From Chromatiales bacterium (GTDB lineage Bacteria; Pseudomonadota; Gammaproteobacteria; JAGRCI01), in NCBI GenBank assembly GCA_020445565.1, contig JAGRGI010000096.1, positions 23,017 through 87,016 on the forward strand: a DNA stretch of 64,000 nucleotides. The letters are read 5' to 3'. Positions 43,362 to 52,072 of the stretch are shown piece after piece. The notes beneath the pieces were generated by a model. It had not been told where the DNA came from. It saw nothing but the letters and a program-made list of their open reading frames with translations, and searched no databases. Position numbers and translations under genes: made by a program. Each line of letters opens with the position of its first letter. The stretch's first letter is position 1.

Positions 43362-44330
43362 TCAGGCGGGCCCAACCTCCTGACCGGGCGCGGTTTCCCG
43401 CTGTAATTCCTTCGGCAGACGGAAGGTTACCTGCTCGCTTCTGCCACTGTTTTCCGTAATCTCGGCGGCGCCCCAAGCCTTGAGCCGGTCGATGACCTGT
43501 CGCACCAGCAGCTCGGGCGCGGACGCTCCGGCTGTCACGCCGATGACGGCGCTGCTGTGCAGCCAATCCCGCTGAATGTCTTCCGGTCCGTCGATCAGAT
43601 GGGCCGGTTTGCCGGCCTTTTGCGCCAATTCCCGCAGGCGATTGGAGTTCGAGCTGTTGGGCGAGCCCACCACCAGGACCACATCGCTGCGCTCTGCCAG
43701 GGCCTTGACCGCGTCCTGGCGGTTTTGGGTGGCATAGCAGATGTCATCCTTCTTCGGGCCGCTGATATTCGGAAATCTGGCACGCAGGGCCTGAATGATC
43801 GCCTGGGTATCGTCCATGGAGAGGGTGGTTTGGGTTACAAAGGCCAGGTGATCGGGGTCTTTTACGCCTAGGCGCCCCACGTCTTCCACCGTTTCCACCA
43901 AATAGATTCCGCCGCCCAGGCGGCTGTTGTATTGCCCCATCGTGCCTTCCACCTCCGGGTGTCCGGCGTGACCGATCAACACGACTTCATGTCCCGCCTT
44001 GTTGTGCCGGGCGACCTCCAGATGGACCTTGGTCACCAGCGGGCAAGTGGCGTCAAACACCCGTAGGCTTCGGCCCTCGGCCTCATGGCGTACCCGTTGC
44101 GCAACCCCGTGGGCGCTGAAGATGACCGTCGCATCCTCGGGAATTTCGTCCAGTTCGTCCACAAACACCGCCCCCCGGGATTTGAGATCCTCCACCACGA
44201 AACGGTTGTGGACCACCTCGTGGCGAACGTAGATGGGCGGGCCGAAGAGTTCCAGCGCCCGGTCGACGATCTCGATGGCGCGGTCCACGCCGGCACAAAA
44301 CCCGCGGGGGTTGGCGAGCAGCACTTTCAT
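43362..44330 (-). CDS. ispH: 4-hydroxy-3-methylbut-2-enyl diphosphate reductase
   Basis: 322 residues, the standard length. [4Fe-4S] enzyme of the MEP pathway producing IPP and [25 protein letters not shown] holds the first cluster Cys, [11 protein letters not shown] the second and PNSSNSNRL plus downstream residues the substrate pocket; the third Cys is in [14 protein letters not shown] 44330 is the family start; fkpB is 15 bp upstream, the common fkpB-ispH pairing. Confidence 0.97.
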   Translation of the reverse strand: MKVLLANPRGFCAGVDRAIEIVDRALELFGPPIYVRHEVVHNRFVVEDLKSRGAVFVDELDEIPEDATVIFSAHGVAQRVRHEAEGRSLRVFDATCPLVTKVHLEVARHNKAGHEVVLIGHAGHPEVEGTMGQYNSRLGGGIYLVETVEDVGRLGVKDPDHLAFVTQTTLSMDDTQAIIQALRARFPNISGPKKDDICYATQNRQDAVKALAERSDVVLVVGSPNSSNSNRLRELAQKAGKPAHLIDGPEDIQRDWLHSSAVIGVTAGASAPELLVRQVIDRLKAWGAAEITENSGRSEQVTFRLPKELQRETAPGQEVGPA

Positions 44331-44345
44331 GGGGTCGGCTCCGGA

Positions 44346-44801
44346 CTATTGCAGGGTAGGGGGGTGTACGGCGAGGATTTCCACGTCGAAGGTGATTTCA
44401 TGACCGGCCAGGGGATGATTGAAGTCGACCGTCACCTGCTGCTCATCCACGGCCAGTATGGCGCCGGGAACCTCGTCGCCGGCGGGCGTAGTGAAACCGA
44501 TGATCATGCCTTCTGCCAGGGTCATGTCCTCGGGAAACTCCGAGCGATCCAGAGTGTGCACCCGGCTGTCTTCCGGGTAGCCGAATCCTTCCCTGGGACC
44601 GATACGCAAGCTCTGGCGGTCGCCCGGCTTCAGGCCGTAGATGGCCAGCTCCAGGCCTTGCGCCAGGGTGCCGTCGCCGATCGTCAGCTCCCAGGGCTCA
44701 CCGCCCTCGGTGCTATCGGCCAGGGTGCCGTCTTCCAGCAAAATGGCGAAATGCAAACGGACCTTGCAGCCAGGACCGATGCGGGGGGCTTCGGCGCTCA
44801 C
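44346..44801 (-). CDS. fkpB: FKBP-type peptidyl-prolyl isomerase FkpB (SlpA)
   Basis: 151 residues of the SlyD/FkpB branch. VRLHFAILLEDGTLADSTEG, GDGTLAQGLELAIYGLKPGD and the insert-in-flap region FPEDMTLAEGMIIGFTTPAG; the His-rich metal tail of SlyD is absent. No signal peptide, so cytoplasmic. It overlaps the upstream reductase-like gene by 4 bp (ATGA) and precedes ispH. Confidence 0.93.
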   Translation of the reverse strand: MSAEAPRIGPGCKVRLHFAILLEDGTLADSTEGGEPWELTIGDGTLAQGLELAIYGLKPGDRQSLRIGPREGFGYPEDSRVHTLDRSEFPEDMTLAEGMIIGFTTPAGDEVPGAILAVDEQQVTVDFNHPLAGHEITFDVEILAVHPPTLQ

Positions 44802-45577
44802 TGGCTCGACCTCGCGGCAATCTCACGCAGCTTGGGCACCGCGAGTTTGGCGGCATCCGCCTGCACCAGGGCCCGTGCAAGACGGGCCGGTGCGCTCCTG
44901 CCCATGCATTGGTGCTCCGGGTCGCCATCGAAGGCCGTCAGCATACCTTCGATCAAGGCCGCTCTGTTCAGGTCCTGGCCGGTGAGGGTCGCCTGAATGT
45001 CCATGACCTCGTCGGCGACCTGCCGCGCCAATGCCTCGTGTTGTGCCCAAAGCTGCGACACGGTGCCTCCGGTGACCAGTCCGCAGACGTTGGTGGTGAC
45101 GATATAGACATTCTTCAGCACCAGCTCGAACAGCAGATCCTCCGCGCTCGACACGCTGCGGGCGGCAATGCCCAGGGAAGTCAGGGCGTCGACCAGCAGC
45201 GTTGCGCCGGGGCCGTAGGCGGGGGAAGGGATCAACACCTTGAATTCCCGTCCCGGCTTTTTCTCGAACCAGACAGAGATGACCGTGGGCTGCTCGAAAC
45301 CATGCCGTTTCCAGTCGGCGGGCAGGAGTTCGTTTTGCAGAAGCGCAATACGGTCGCGCCATGCCTCGGGTATGCTTCCCAGTACCGGGTGGAGATCCTT
45401 CTCGGCCACGGCCACCAGCACCATTTCCGGGTCGGGTACCCGCTCTGCCGTTTCAGCCAGGGAATCGCCACGGTTGAGCGGGATCAGCGTCCAGCCGGTG
45501 CGCAGCAGTCCTCGGGCGAACACGCCCCCCATCTCGCCCAAGCCTACCAACACCACAGGTCGTTTTTGCTGTGCCAA
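44798..45577 (-). CDS. Ketopantoate-reductase-like NAD(P)-binding protein
   Basis: 259 residues. A Rossmann start VVLVGLGEMGGVFARGLLR and a C-terminal helical domain of the 6-phosphogluconate dehydrogenase-like fold (LVLKNVYIVTTNVCGLVTGG). The overall pattern resembles ApbA/PanE ketopantoate reductases, but conserved catalytic residues of PanE are not convincingly aligned, so the substrate is unknown. It is coupled to fkpB by an ATGA overlap and lies 69 bp after the cobalamin adenosyltransferase gene. Confidence 0.68.
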   Translation of the reverse strand: MAQQKRPVVLVGLGEMGGVFARGLLRTGWTLIPLNRGDSLAETAERVPDPEMVLVAVAEKDLHPVLGSIPEAWRDRIALLQNELLPADWKRHGFEQPTVISVWFEKKPGREFKVLIPSPAYGPGATLLVDALTSLGIAARSVSSAEDLLFELVLKNVYIVTTNVCGLVTGGTVSQLWAQHEALARQVADEVMDIQATLTGQDLNRAALIEGMLTAFDGDPEHQCMGRSAPARLARALVQADAAKLAVPKLREIAARSSQ

Positions 45578-45646
45578 ACCGGCCTCCTGTCTGCAATTCG
45601 TGAAACGACAATCCCTAGGATACCAGCGGCCGGCATCCTGACCTAT

Positions 45647-46198
45647 TCAGACCCGGTTTCTGTCCCAAAGGATTTCGCTGCCTCCCTGAAGGCGGGAGAG
45701 CCGCCGGGCCGCCACGAACAGCAGGTCGGACAGACGGTTGACGTAGGCCCGGCTTCGATCCGCAATCGGTTCCAGCGCCCCCAGTGCAACCAGGGATCGC
45801 TCCGCCCGGCGACATACCGCTCGGGCCAGATGACACTGGGCTGCCGCCGGGCTGCCGCCCGGCAGAATGAACTCCTTCAAGGGGGGCAGATCGGTGTTGA
45901 GGCGGTCGATGACCGCCTCCAGCCGGGCGGTGGCATCGTCGGGCAATAACTGCGCCTCTGGCATGGCCAGCTCTCCACCAAGGTCGAACAGATCATGCTG
46001 CACCCGTAACAAGTCCCTGGCCAGTTCCGGGTCATCGAACGGGCTTGCCAGCAACAGACCGATGGCCGAGTTCAGCTCGTCCAGATCACCCATGGCCGCA
46101 ACCCGTGGGTGATCCTTGGGCAATCGCCTTCCGTCGGCCATGCCGGTACTGCCCTGGTCGCCGGTGCGGGTGTAGATGCGGGAAAGGCGATAACCCAT
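45647..46198 (-). CDS. Cob(I)alamin adenosyltransferase, PduO type
   Basis: 183 residues. RIYTRTGDQGSTGMADGRRL holds the ATP-binding N-terminal motif, GDLDELNSAIGLLL follows, and RAVCRRAERSLVAL plus YVNRLSDLLFVAARR form the conserved C-terminal helices. The enzyme converts cob(I)alamin to adenosylcobalamin. It starts 5 bp after the btuB stop, so B12 uptake and activation are made from one message under the riboswitch upstream of btuB. Confidence 0.94.
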   Translation of the reverse strand: MGYRLSRIYTRTGDQGSTGMADGRRLPKDHPRVAAMGDLDELNSAIGLLLASPFDDPELARDLLRVQHDLFDLGGELAMPEAQLLPDDATARLEAVIDRLNTDLPPLKEFILPGGSPAAAQCHLARAVCRRAERSLVALGALEPIADRSRAYVNRLSDLLFVAARRLSRLQGGSEILWDRNRV

Positions 46199-46203
46199 GT
46201 CGT

Positions 46204-48036
46204 TTACTCGGACTGGTAGGCGATGGACAACATCGCCGTGCGTCCCGGTTCGTTGTAGGACTCAACCGTCTCATAATCCTTGTCGAAGACGTTGTCCAGG
46301 GTGAGGCGAATGGTCCAGCGTCGATCCAGGGCATAACGGGCGTTCAGATCCAGGCGCGCAAAACCGCCTAATCGAACCCGATTGGCCGGATCGTCGAAGC
46401 GTCTGCCGAAACCCAACAGCGATCCTCCCAGTGCCAGATCGCCCTGGCGATAGTGCAGATCCACCTTGGCAGAAAGCTGCGCCCGGCGGCGCAGCAAGCG
46501 GCCTGTGTCGCGGTCACGCGGGTCCTGATATGACGCCATGGCGGCCCAGTGCCAAGCCTGCCACTGGCCGGTGCCGCTGAGTTCCAGACCTTCGATTCGG
46601 GCGCGATTGAGATTCTGCGGGATGAAGTTTTCGTCCAGCGCGATCAGATCGTCGACGTCGGTGCGATACACCGACGCGCGAACCGTCCCATAGGGGGCGT
46701 GGCGTGCCTCCAGGGCCAATTCGGCGGTTCGCGATTTTTCCGGGTCCAGGTTTGGATTGCTGGTGGCGAAGCCGAAAAAATCCGGGAAATACAGATCGTT
46801 GAAAGTCGGAGCCTTGAAGGCCGTGCCGTAGGCGGCGATCAGTCGCAACCTGGGGGCAAATCGCCAGCCCCAGCTCAGATTGCCGGTGGTGTGGCCGCCG
46901 AACTGCTCGTTTTCGCCCACACGAAGACCGGCGACCCATTCGTGATCTCCGCGGCGCAACTGGTACTGGCCGAACAGGGAACGGTCGAAGCGCTCGTCCA
47001 CCTTGTAATCCACGCTGCCATCCACACCATCCTCCTGCCAATCCAAACCCACGGTGAGAATGTCCTCTTCGAACAGATAGAAATCGTTTTGCCAACTGAT
47101 CAATGTTTTGGTGGATTCAAAACGGTCGCGCGCCAATGTTCCATCGCGGCGGAAGTCCTCGCGGTCGTCCAGGCTATGCCCCAGGCGAAGGCGGCTATCC
47201 CAATCTTCCCGAACCTGCCAACGCAGCGTGCTGCTGATGGTCTGCTGACGGTAGTCCTCGACGTTGTTGGCGCTGGAGTCAAACTCCGTCCGTCCTTGGG
47301 CGTGCAGCAGGCTAAGCTCCCACTCCAGAGTCTCTCCCAAAGGTTGGCCGACGGCGGCGGCCAACGAGGCGTTGCGGTAGCCGTCCCGGTCCGGTTCGTC
47401 CAGGGGAGAAAAACCGAACTCCAGGGTGGGGGAGCGGGCGTCGATGCCATCGGTGGAGCGATAGGCGCCGTCGAGCCGGTACCAACCCCTGCCCAACGGG
47501 CCGGAGGCGCCAAGATTGAAGCGTTGCTCGGCGTTCTCGCCGACCCCTGCACCGCCATGGAACTCTGCCTTGCTGGCACCGCGCCGCGTGAACAGCTGCA
47601 CCACGCCGCCGATGGCATCGGAGCCATAGAGACTGGAGCGGGGGCCTCGCACGACCTCGATGTGGTCGATCTGCTCGGGGGGAAGGAATTCCCAGGCAAA
47701 ACCGCCGGCGGTATTGGAGCCGGCCGGTATGCCATCGATCAATACCAGGGTGTGATCGGATTCGGTGCCGCGGGTGAACACGGAGGTAAGCTTGCCGCTG
47801 CCGCCGGAAAAACTGGCTTGAACACCCGCCAGTCCGTCCAACAGTTCTGCCATGTTGGCGGGCTGACGGTCGCGGATGGTCTGGTCGTCGACCACACTGG
47901 TCCCGGCCAATACACGGGCCGGGTCCTCAGGGAGACGGCTGGCTGTTACCACGACCTCTGGGGCAAGTACGACAGGGGGTTGCGCGAGCGCGGGGCTCGC
48001 CAGGGCGAAACTGATGAACGCAAACGGTTTACGCAT
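46204..48036 (-). CDS. btuB: TonB-dependent vitamin B12 receptor BtuB
   Basis: 610 residues. Signal peptide (ALASPALAQ), a TonB-box-like segment PEVVVTASR, a plug domain with GVQASFSGGSGKLTSVFTRGT then LIDGIPAGSN and EVVRGPRSSLYGSDAIGG, and a 22-strand barrel whose last strand is RTAMLSIAYQSE. The size and plug match BtuB. Assignment is strengthened by the cobalamin riboswitch upstream and the adenosyltransferase gene 5 bp downstream. A GAGGAG site lies 8 nt before ATG 48036. Confidence 0.93.
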   Translation of the reverse strand: MRKPFAFISFALASPALAQPPVVLAPEVVVTASRLPEDPARVLAGTSVVDDQTIRDRQPANMAELLDGLAGVQASFSGGSGKLTSVFTRGTESDHTLVLIDGIPAGSNTAGGFAWEFLPPEQIDHIEVVRGPRSSLYGSDAIGGVVQLFTRRGASKAEFHGGAGVGENAEQRFNLGASGPLGRGWYRLDGAYRSTDGIDARSPTLEFGFSPLDEPDRDGYRNASLAAAVGQPLGETLEWELSLLHAQGRTEFDSSANNVEDYRQQTISSTLRWQVREDWDSRLRLGHSLDDREDFRRDGTLARDRFESTKTLISWQNDFYLFEEDILTVGLDWQEDGVDGSVDYKVDERFDRSLFGQYQLRRGDHEWVAGLRVGENEQFGGHTTGNLSWGWRFAPRLRLIAAYGTAFKAPTFNDLYFPDFFGFATSNPNLDPEKSRTAELALEARHAPYGTVRASVYRTDVDDLIALDENFIPQNLNRARIEGLELSGTGQWQAWHWAAMASYQDPRDRDTGRLLRRRAQLSAKVDLHYRQGDLALGGSLLGFGRRFDDPANRVRLGGFARLDLNARYALDRRWTIRLTLDNVFDKDYETVESYNEPGRTAMLSIAYQSE

Positions 48037-48053
48037 GATGCGGACTCCTCAAG

Positions 48054-48076
48054 CCCCGACACCACACCGGTCGGGG
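48054..48076 (-). promoter_or_regulatory. Hairpin next to the btuB ribosome site, candidate riboswitch expression platform
   Basis: Seven-bp stem CCCCGAC / GTCGGGG with a 9-nt loop, ending only 3 nt before the GAGGAG Shine-Dalgarno site of btuB. No T-run follows, favouring control of translation over termination. Confidence 0.45.
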
Positions 48077-48159
48077 TTGCCAAAGGGGGCCGCGAGAAGG
48101 CATTTCGATCGGGTGGTCGCAGGTTCGCCAATGAGGAATACCGGCGCCACCGCCCTCCG

Positions 48160-48300
48160 CGGCACGGTTCCTCAGGCCGGTCTCCGGACTCACAGGTTTG
48201 CAGAATCGGAGATTTCGCTACCTGTCTACCGTTGCGGGGGCAGTGCCGGCTTGGCTGGGTTGCATACCGGCTTCCCGTTTCATCCCCTGGCACCATGGGC
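48160..48300 (-). ncRNA. Cobalamin (adenosylcobalamin-class) riboswitch aptamer
   Basis: On the minus strand the leader has the B12-box core GCACTGCCCCCGCAACGGTA at about 48228-48248, preceded by GGTGCC and GGGAAGCCGGT segments, and followed by GAGTCCGGAGACCGGCCTGA then GGAAC. These are the diagnostic conserved blocks in the right order. The aptamer ends about 125 nt before the btuB start and should repress B12 uptake when cobalamin is plentiful. Confidence 0.93.
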
Positions 48301-48532
48301 TTTGACCATCAGTTGGCCTACCCACCCTGATGCCTGCGTCGATCGACGCGGGGACACCTGAAGCGGCGGGCACTGTAGGGGGGATGGTGAAACGCTGTCA
48401 AGGCGACTGCATTGTTTTCAGGGAAAGCCCGTACCGTGATGACCGCGGCCCGGGACACGGGGGCAGAAGTGTCGCCATGAGCCTTTTGTACACCCAATTT
48501 CGAAATTTCCGAGTGGTTTTATCGGTTATTTT

Positions 48533-48561
48533 TTGACCAACTCTCTGGGAACCCGGATAAT
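48533..48561 (+). promoter_or_regulatory. Sigma-70-type promoter for the DUF2384 gene
   Basis: TTGACC (48533-48538) and GATAAT (48556-48561) are separated by exactly 17 bp, about 60 bp before the start codon at 48620. The rest of the 48301-48619 gap beyond this promoter and the riboswitch shows no gene. Confidence 0.6.
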
Positions 48562-48619
48562 CAGGATAAGTTAATACACTACCGAGCCCCGGACCGACCG
48601 GTGCCTGGGGAGGCCGATA

Positions 48620-49006
48620 ATGGCGATGATTTTCAACCACGACGAACGCGTGGCCATGGCCCAAATGACCATGGACGCCTTGGATCATTGGAAGGTGGAG
48701 CCCGGCGATCAGCTTGCCCTGCTTGGCCTGACCGGCCGCATGAAGGCACGCGCCCTGGTCCGGTTCCGTCAAGGGGACGCCCTGCCGGATGAAGAGGACC
48801 TGCTCACCCGGGCCAGCCACCTGATTCGGATCGGTGAGGCTCTGCACACATCGTTTCCCCACAATGCTGCCATGGCTGGCTATTGGATCACCACCCCCAA
48901 CCGTAATTTCAACAACAGCACGCCCTTGCAGGTCATGCTGAACAACGGTATCGATGGCATTCGCCAGGTGCATGGTGCCCTGGACTGCACTCAGATGTGG
49001 ATCTGA
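48620..49006 (+). CDS. DUF2384 (Xre/MbcA/ParS-type) antitoxin-like protein
   Basis: 128 residues. The C-terminal half matches the Xre/MbcA/ParS toxin-binding domain: LLTRASHLIRIGEALHTSFP, YWITTPNRNFNNSTPLQVML and DGIRQVHGALD. The N-terminal half is helical (DALDHWKVEPGDQLALLGLT) and fits the Xre-like helix-turn-helix region. Usual partners are RES-domain NAD-degrading toxins, but no such gene is adjacent on either side. A GGGAGG site precedes ATG 48620. Confidence 0.85.
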   Translation: MAMIFNHDERVAMAQMTMDALDHWKVEPGDQLALLGLTGRMKARALVRFRQGDALPDEEDLLTRASHLIRIGEALHTSFPHNAAMAGYWITTPNRNFNNSTPLQVMLNNGIDGIRQVHGALDCTQMWI

Positions 49007-49016
49007 GCCAGCCCCG

Positions 49017-49448
49017 CTACTGCAGGTTGATTGGCGGCTCCGGCATCGGCGGTTGTGGCGGCGGCGGCGGTGGCGAAGCGTGGTGAAGCACCATGAGCCA
49101 GCCTTGGGTGCCAAGCCGGTACACATTGCTGGCAAGAACGCTTACCGGGGGACGGCGAGGATCGGCGGATTGGCTGATGCGCTCCTCGACGATGTGTATG
49201 GCAAGCTCACCCTGTTCGATCCAATGGTGGTGATGCACCTCGATGCTCATACCCGCGCCGGCTTCGAAGATTTGCTTCCAGGCGTCCATGACCGCCGCCG
49301 GACCGCGTAACACCGGAGATACCGGATGAATGCAGGCGATATCCTCGCTGTTTTCCCAGGCCGCTTGCATAGCGCCCAGATCGCCCGCCTCGAAGGCGTC
49401 GTAGAAGGCATCCTCGGTATCCTGGGGGGTTTCGAAAGAACTGGACAT
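49017..49448 (-). CDS. SnoaL-like / NTF2-fold protein with proline-rich tail
   Basis: 143 residues from ATG 49448; the open frame continues far upstream but only as antisense of nadK. The NTF2-like pattern TEDAFYDAFEAGDLGAMQAA, WENSEDIACIHPVSPVLRG, VMDAWKQIF is followed by a beta-sheet core and a Pro-rich C-terminus (PPPPPPQPPMPEPP). These small alpha+beta barrels may be isomerases, hydrolases or simple binding proteins; no active site is obvious. Confidence 0.8.
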   Translation of the reverse strand: MSSSFETPQDTEDAFYDAFEAGDLGAMQAAWENSEDIACIHPVSPVLRGPAAVMDAWKQIFEAGAGMSIEVHHHHWIEQGELAIHIVEERISQSADPRRPPVSVLASNVYRLGTQGWLMVLHHASPPPPPPQPPMPEPPINLQ

Positions 49449-49619
49449 TATCGGCCTCACCTCGCGACTGCCCAAGCAGCATAGCAAAGAAGGCCTCGAA
49501 TGCCAGAGCGCGCGTGGTTGCCGATTGATCGGGTTGGGGCTACGTTTGTAGATACCGTTTGCAAAGCAATTTTCCTCGCCCGCCCGTCCCGATTCCACTT
49601 CAGCTGAACAGAGATCTCG

Positions 49620-50396
49620 ATGGACTTGCCCGATAAACCGAAACTGGCCTTCGTCGCATCCAATTCCGAGCGTTCGCAGCATGCCCTGCAATCTCTGCTG
49701 CGGCTGTACGAGAACCACGAACCCGCCGACGCCGACGTGATCGTTGCCTTGGGCGGCGACGGATTCGTGCTCGAAACCATGCACCGTCACATCGGCCGCC
49801 GCGTGCCGGTCTACGGGATGAATCGCGGTACCGTTGGCTTTCTGATGAATCGTTTCGACGAGTACGACCTGATGGAACGCTTGCACCGGGCCAAGACCGC
49901 GGTGCTGCACCCGCTGCGTATGAGCGCCCGCACCATCGGCGGAGAGATGCACGAGGCGCTGGCCATCAACGAGGTCTCGCTGATCCGCGAGACCCGACAG
50001 GCCGCCAAGCTGCGGATAAAAATCGATGATGTGGAACGCATGGAAGAGATGATCTGCGACGGCGTCATCGTCGCCACTGCGGCGGGCAGCAGTGCCTACA
50101 ACTTCTCCGCCCACGGCCCCATCATCCCCATCGGTTCGGATATTCTTGCCCTGACCCCTATCAGCGCTTTCCGGCCCCGGCGTTGGCGTGGTGCTCTGCT
50201 GCCTCATTCCGCCCAGGTGACTTTCCAGGTCCTGGAATCGGCCAAGCGGCCGGTGAGCGCCACCGCCGACCATACCGAGGTGCGCGATGTTTCCATCGTC
50301 ACCGTGCGCGAGGATCGGGATGTGGAGATCTATCTGATGTTTGACCCGGAGCACAGCCTGGAGGAACGCATCCTGCGCGAGCAGTTCAACCACTGA
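49620..50396 (+). CDS. nadK: NAD kinase, short alphaproteobacterial-like type
   Basis: 258 residues, shorter than the roughly 290 of E. coli NadK. GGDG at 45-48 in [20 protein letters not shown], the [15 protein letters not shown] segment, [17 protein letters not shown], and [18 protein letters not shown]. The enzyme phosphorylates NAD to NADP. The GGDGF variant (GGDGN in most gammaproteobacterial copies) and the length resemble alphaproteobacterial NadK. The gene is monocistronic. Confidence 0.93.
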   Translation: MDLPDKPKLAFVASNSERSQHALQSLLRLYENHEPADADVIVALGGDGFVLETMHRHIGRRVPVYGMNRGTVGFLMNRFDEYDLMERLHRAKTAVLHPLRMSARTIGGEMHEALAINEVSLIRETRQAAKLRIKIDDVERMEEMICDGVIVATAAGSSAYNFSAHGPIIPIGSDILALTPISAFRPRRWRGALLPHSAQVTFQVLESAKRPVSATADHTEVRDVSIVTVREDRDVEIYLMFDPEHSLEERILREQFNH

Positions 50397-50415
50397 CCTC
50401 TGTACGGCACAGGCC

Positions 50416-51003
50416 CTACGGGTTGGCTCCTTCCATTGGGGAAACGAGATAGAACGTACGCCATTCGCCGCCGCAGGACTCGGCGATCGCCTCGACCAGA
50501 CCGTGCGAGGGAACGGTTTCTTCCGGGTGCAGACCGACGATCCCGGCATGCAATCCCACCCAACCGCCGCCTCGTCCCCATTGCCAGCGTTCGGCGGGTG
50601 AGGCGGTGCCACAATGGCCGCAAACCGGTTCTGCGGCCTGTACGGTCAGCCATTGCCGCCGCCAGTCGGCATCGACCTTGTGGCATTGCGGACAACGTGG
50701 CGGTCGGGCGTTCGCGTCTACCAGCAGATGGGCGGACGTTTCCCTGGGGATATGGATATACGCCCCCTCACGCCCGCATCCGCCCGATTCCCTGTCTTCC
50801 GCCATGGCCAGAATCACCTGGGGCGAACAGCCAAGGAAGCTGATGTAGTCCAGGAATCCGGGGCCGGCGGCGAAGTCATCCTGGTCGATGTTGTCGCCGA
50901 CCAGCCCCAGTTCCCGCAGGACTTCGATCAGCCGATCACGATCGCACCCGGCGGGCGGCGACCTCAGCGGATGCACGATCAGCCGGGGTGGGGGGCGGCT
51001 CAA
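50416..51003 (-). CDS. Unrecognised protein with zinc-ribbon-like Cys pairs
   Basis: 195 residues. A soluble protein with CPQC near residue 104 and CGHC near residue 128, likely a zinc ribbon, and a central segment FLDYISFLGCSPQVILA. No signal or membrane segment. Its start overlaps the ycgL-like stop (ATGA at 51000-51003), so the two are co-translated. No function proposed. Confidence 0.75.
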   Translation of the reverse strand: MSRPPPRLIVHPLRSPPAGCDRDRLIEVLRELGLVGDNIDQDDFAAGPGFLDYISFLGCSPQVILAMAEDRESGGCGREGAYIHIPRETSAHLLVDANARPPRCPQCHKVDADWRRQWLTVQAAEPVCGHCGTASPAERWQWGRGGGWVGLHAGIVGLHPEETVPSHGLVEAIAESCGGEWRTFYLVSPMEGANP

Positions 51004-51260
51004 TCGTCCAGCCTCTCGATCTCCCGCGGTGGCATCTGTAAGTGAAACCCCTGGCCGCGCAGGTTCTCCATCACCACGTTGACATCCTCGCGGGCCAGCT
51101 TGCGCTCAGCGCTCAGTTCCAGATCCATCACCAGGGACAGTTCCCCAAGGGCGCTCAACAAGGCCGCGGGGAGATCGTCGGTGGCGGTGTCATCGGCGAC
51201 ATACAGGTAGGAACCTTCCTTTTTCCTGCCTTTGTACACGCGGCATTTCACGTTGTTCAT
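51000..51260 (-). CDS. YcgL-domain protein
   Basis: 86 residues. CRVYKGRKKEGSYLYVADD, LGELSLVMDLELSAERKLAR and LRGQGFHLQMPP match the YcgL (DUF709) family of gammaproteobacteria, a small alpha/beta protein without known function. ATG 51260 is the family start; the longer frame is unsupported. It overlaps the downstream gene by 4 bp. Confidence 0.88.
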   Translation of the reverse strand: MNNVKCRVYKGRKKEGSYLYVADDTATDDLPAALLSALGELSLVMDLELSAERKLAREDVNVVMENLRGQGFHLQMPPREIERLDD

Positions 51261-51291
51261 GGTTACGCTCGTCAATCGGATGCCGGGCACG

Positions 51292-52062
51292 CTACGCGAA
51301 CCACTCCAGCCAGGCAAGCCGGGCGGCGGTAAGCGCGACCACCATCAGAAAGATCGGGCGGATGAAACCCGCCCCATAGCGAATGGCGGAGCGGGCACCG
51401 AGTTGGGCGCCCAGAAAGATCGCCGCGCCCAGGCCCAGGCCGATCAGCCAATGGACGCTGCCGAGCAGGGCGAAGGTCACCAGTGACGACAGGTTGCTGA
51501 CAAAATTCATAAACCGCGCGACGCCGGATGCGGCCACCAGATCCAGGCGGAACAAAGCCATCGAGGCGCTTGTCCAGAATGCGCCTGTTCCCGGCCCCAG
51601 AAATCCATCGTAGAAGCCCAGGCCGAGTCCCAAGGCGCGAGCGCCTTTGGTGCGGTGCGTATTTACTGCGGCTTCGCCCGCCTTGGCGCGGCGTGAAAAG
51701 GCGACGTAGACGGCCGCCACAATGATCGCCAGGGGGAGAAAACGGCGCAGTTCCCCTGCGGCCACGAACAGCACCAATAGGCTCCCGGTCGCAGCGCCGA
51801 TGAACGTGGCGATGGCGACGGGCCACCAAAGGGACGGTTGGAAGATTCCGGCGCGAATGTAAGCGCGGGCGGCGCTGGCGGTGCCGAAGGTCCCCGCCAG
51901 CTTGTTGGTGCCCAGGGCCAGATGTGGCGCAACACCGGCGCTCAAAAGCGCCGGCAGAGCAATCAGGCCACCGCCGCCGGCGACAGCATCGACGAAGCCG
52001 GCCAGCAGGCCGGCAGACAAAAGCAGGCCCCAGACCAGGGCGTCAGGACCAAGGGTTTCCAA
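51292..52062 (-). CDS. TSUP-family (TauE/SafE, YfcA-like) membrane permease
   Basis: 256 residues if the TTG at 52062 is used, matching the length of YfcA. TM1 begins LVWGLLLSAGLLAGFVDAVA with the hallmark GGGGLIALPALL; a second matching half starts FYDGFLGPGTGAFW, giving about eight helices. The family exports sulfite, sulfoacetate or similar organosulfur anions. An ATG at 52140 in the same frame would overlap the bolA-like gene by 68 bp; the TTG lies 10 bp after that gene's stop. Confidence 0.87.
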   Translation of the reverse strand: METLGPDALVWGLLLSAGLLAGFVDAVAGGGGLIALPALLSAGVAPHLALGTNKLAGTFGTASAARAYIRAGIFQPSLWWPVAIATFIGAATGSLLVLFVAAGELRRFLPLAIIVAAVYVAFSRRAKAGEAAVNTHRTKGARALGLGLGFYDGFLGPGTGAFWTSASMALFRLDLVAASGVARFMNFVSNLSSLVTFALLGSVHWLIGLGLGAAIFLGAQLGARSAIRYGAGFIRPIFLMVVALTAARLAWLEWFA

Positions 52063-52072
52063 GTGACGGGAA

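Noticed and set aside
49449..50612. Long upstream extension of the SnoaL-like frame
   Set aside because: It runs antisense through nadK. The NTF2-like domain begins just after ATG 49448.
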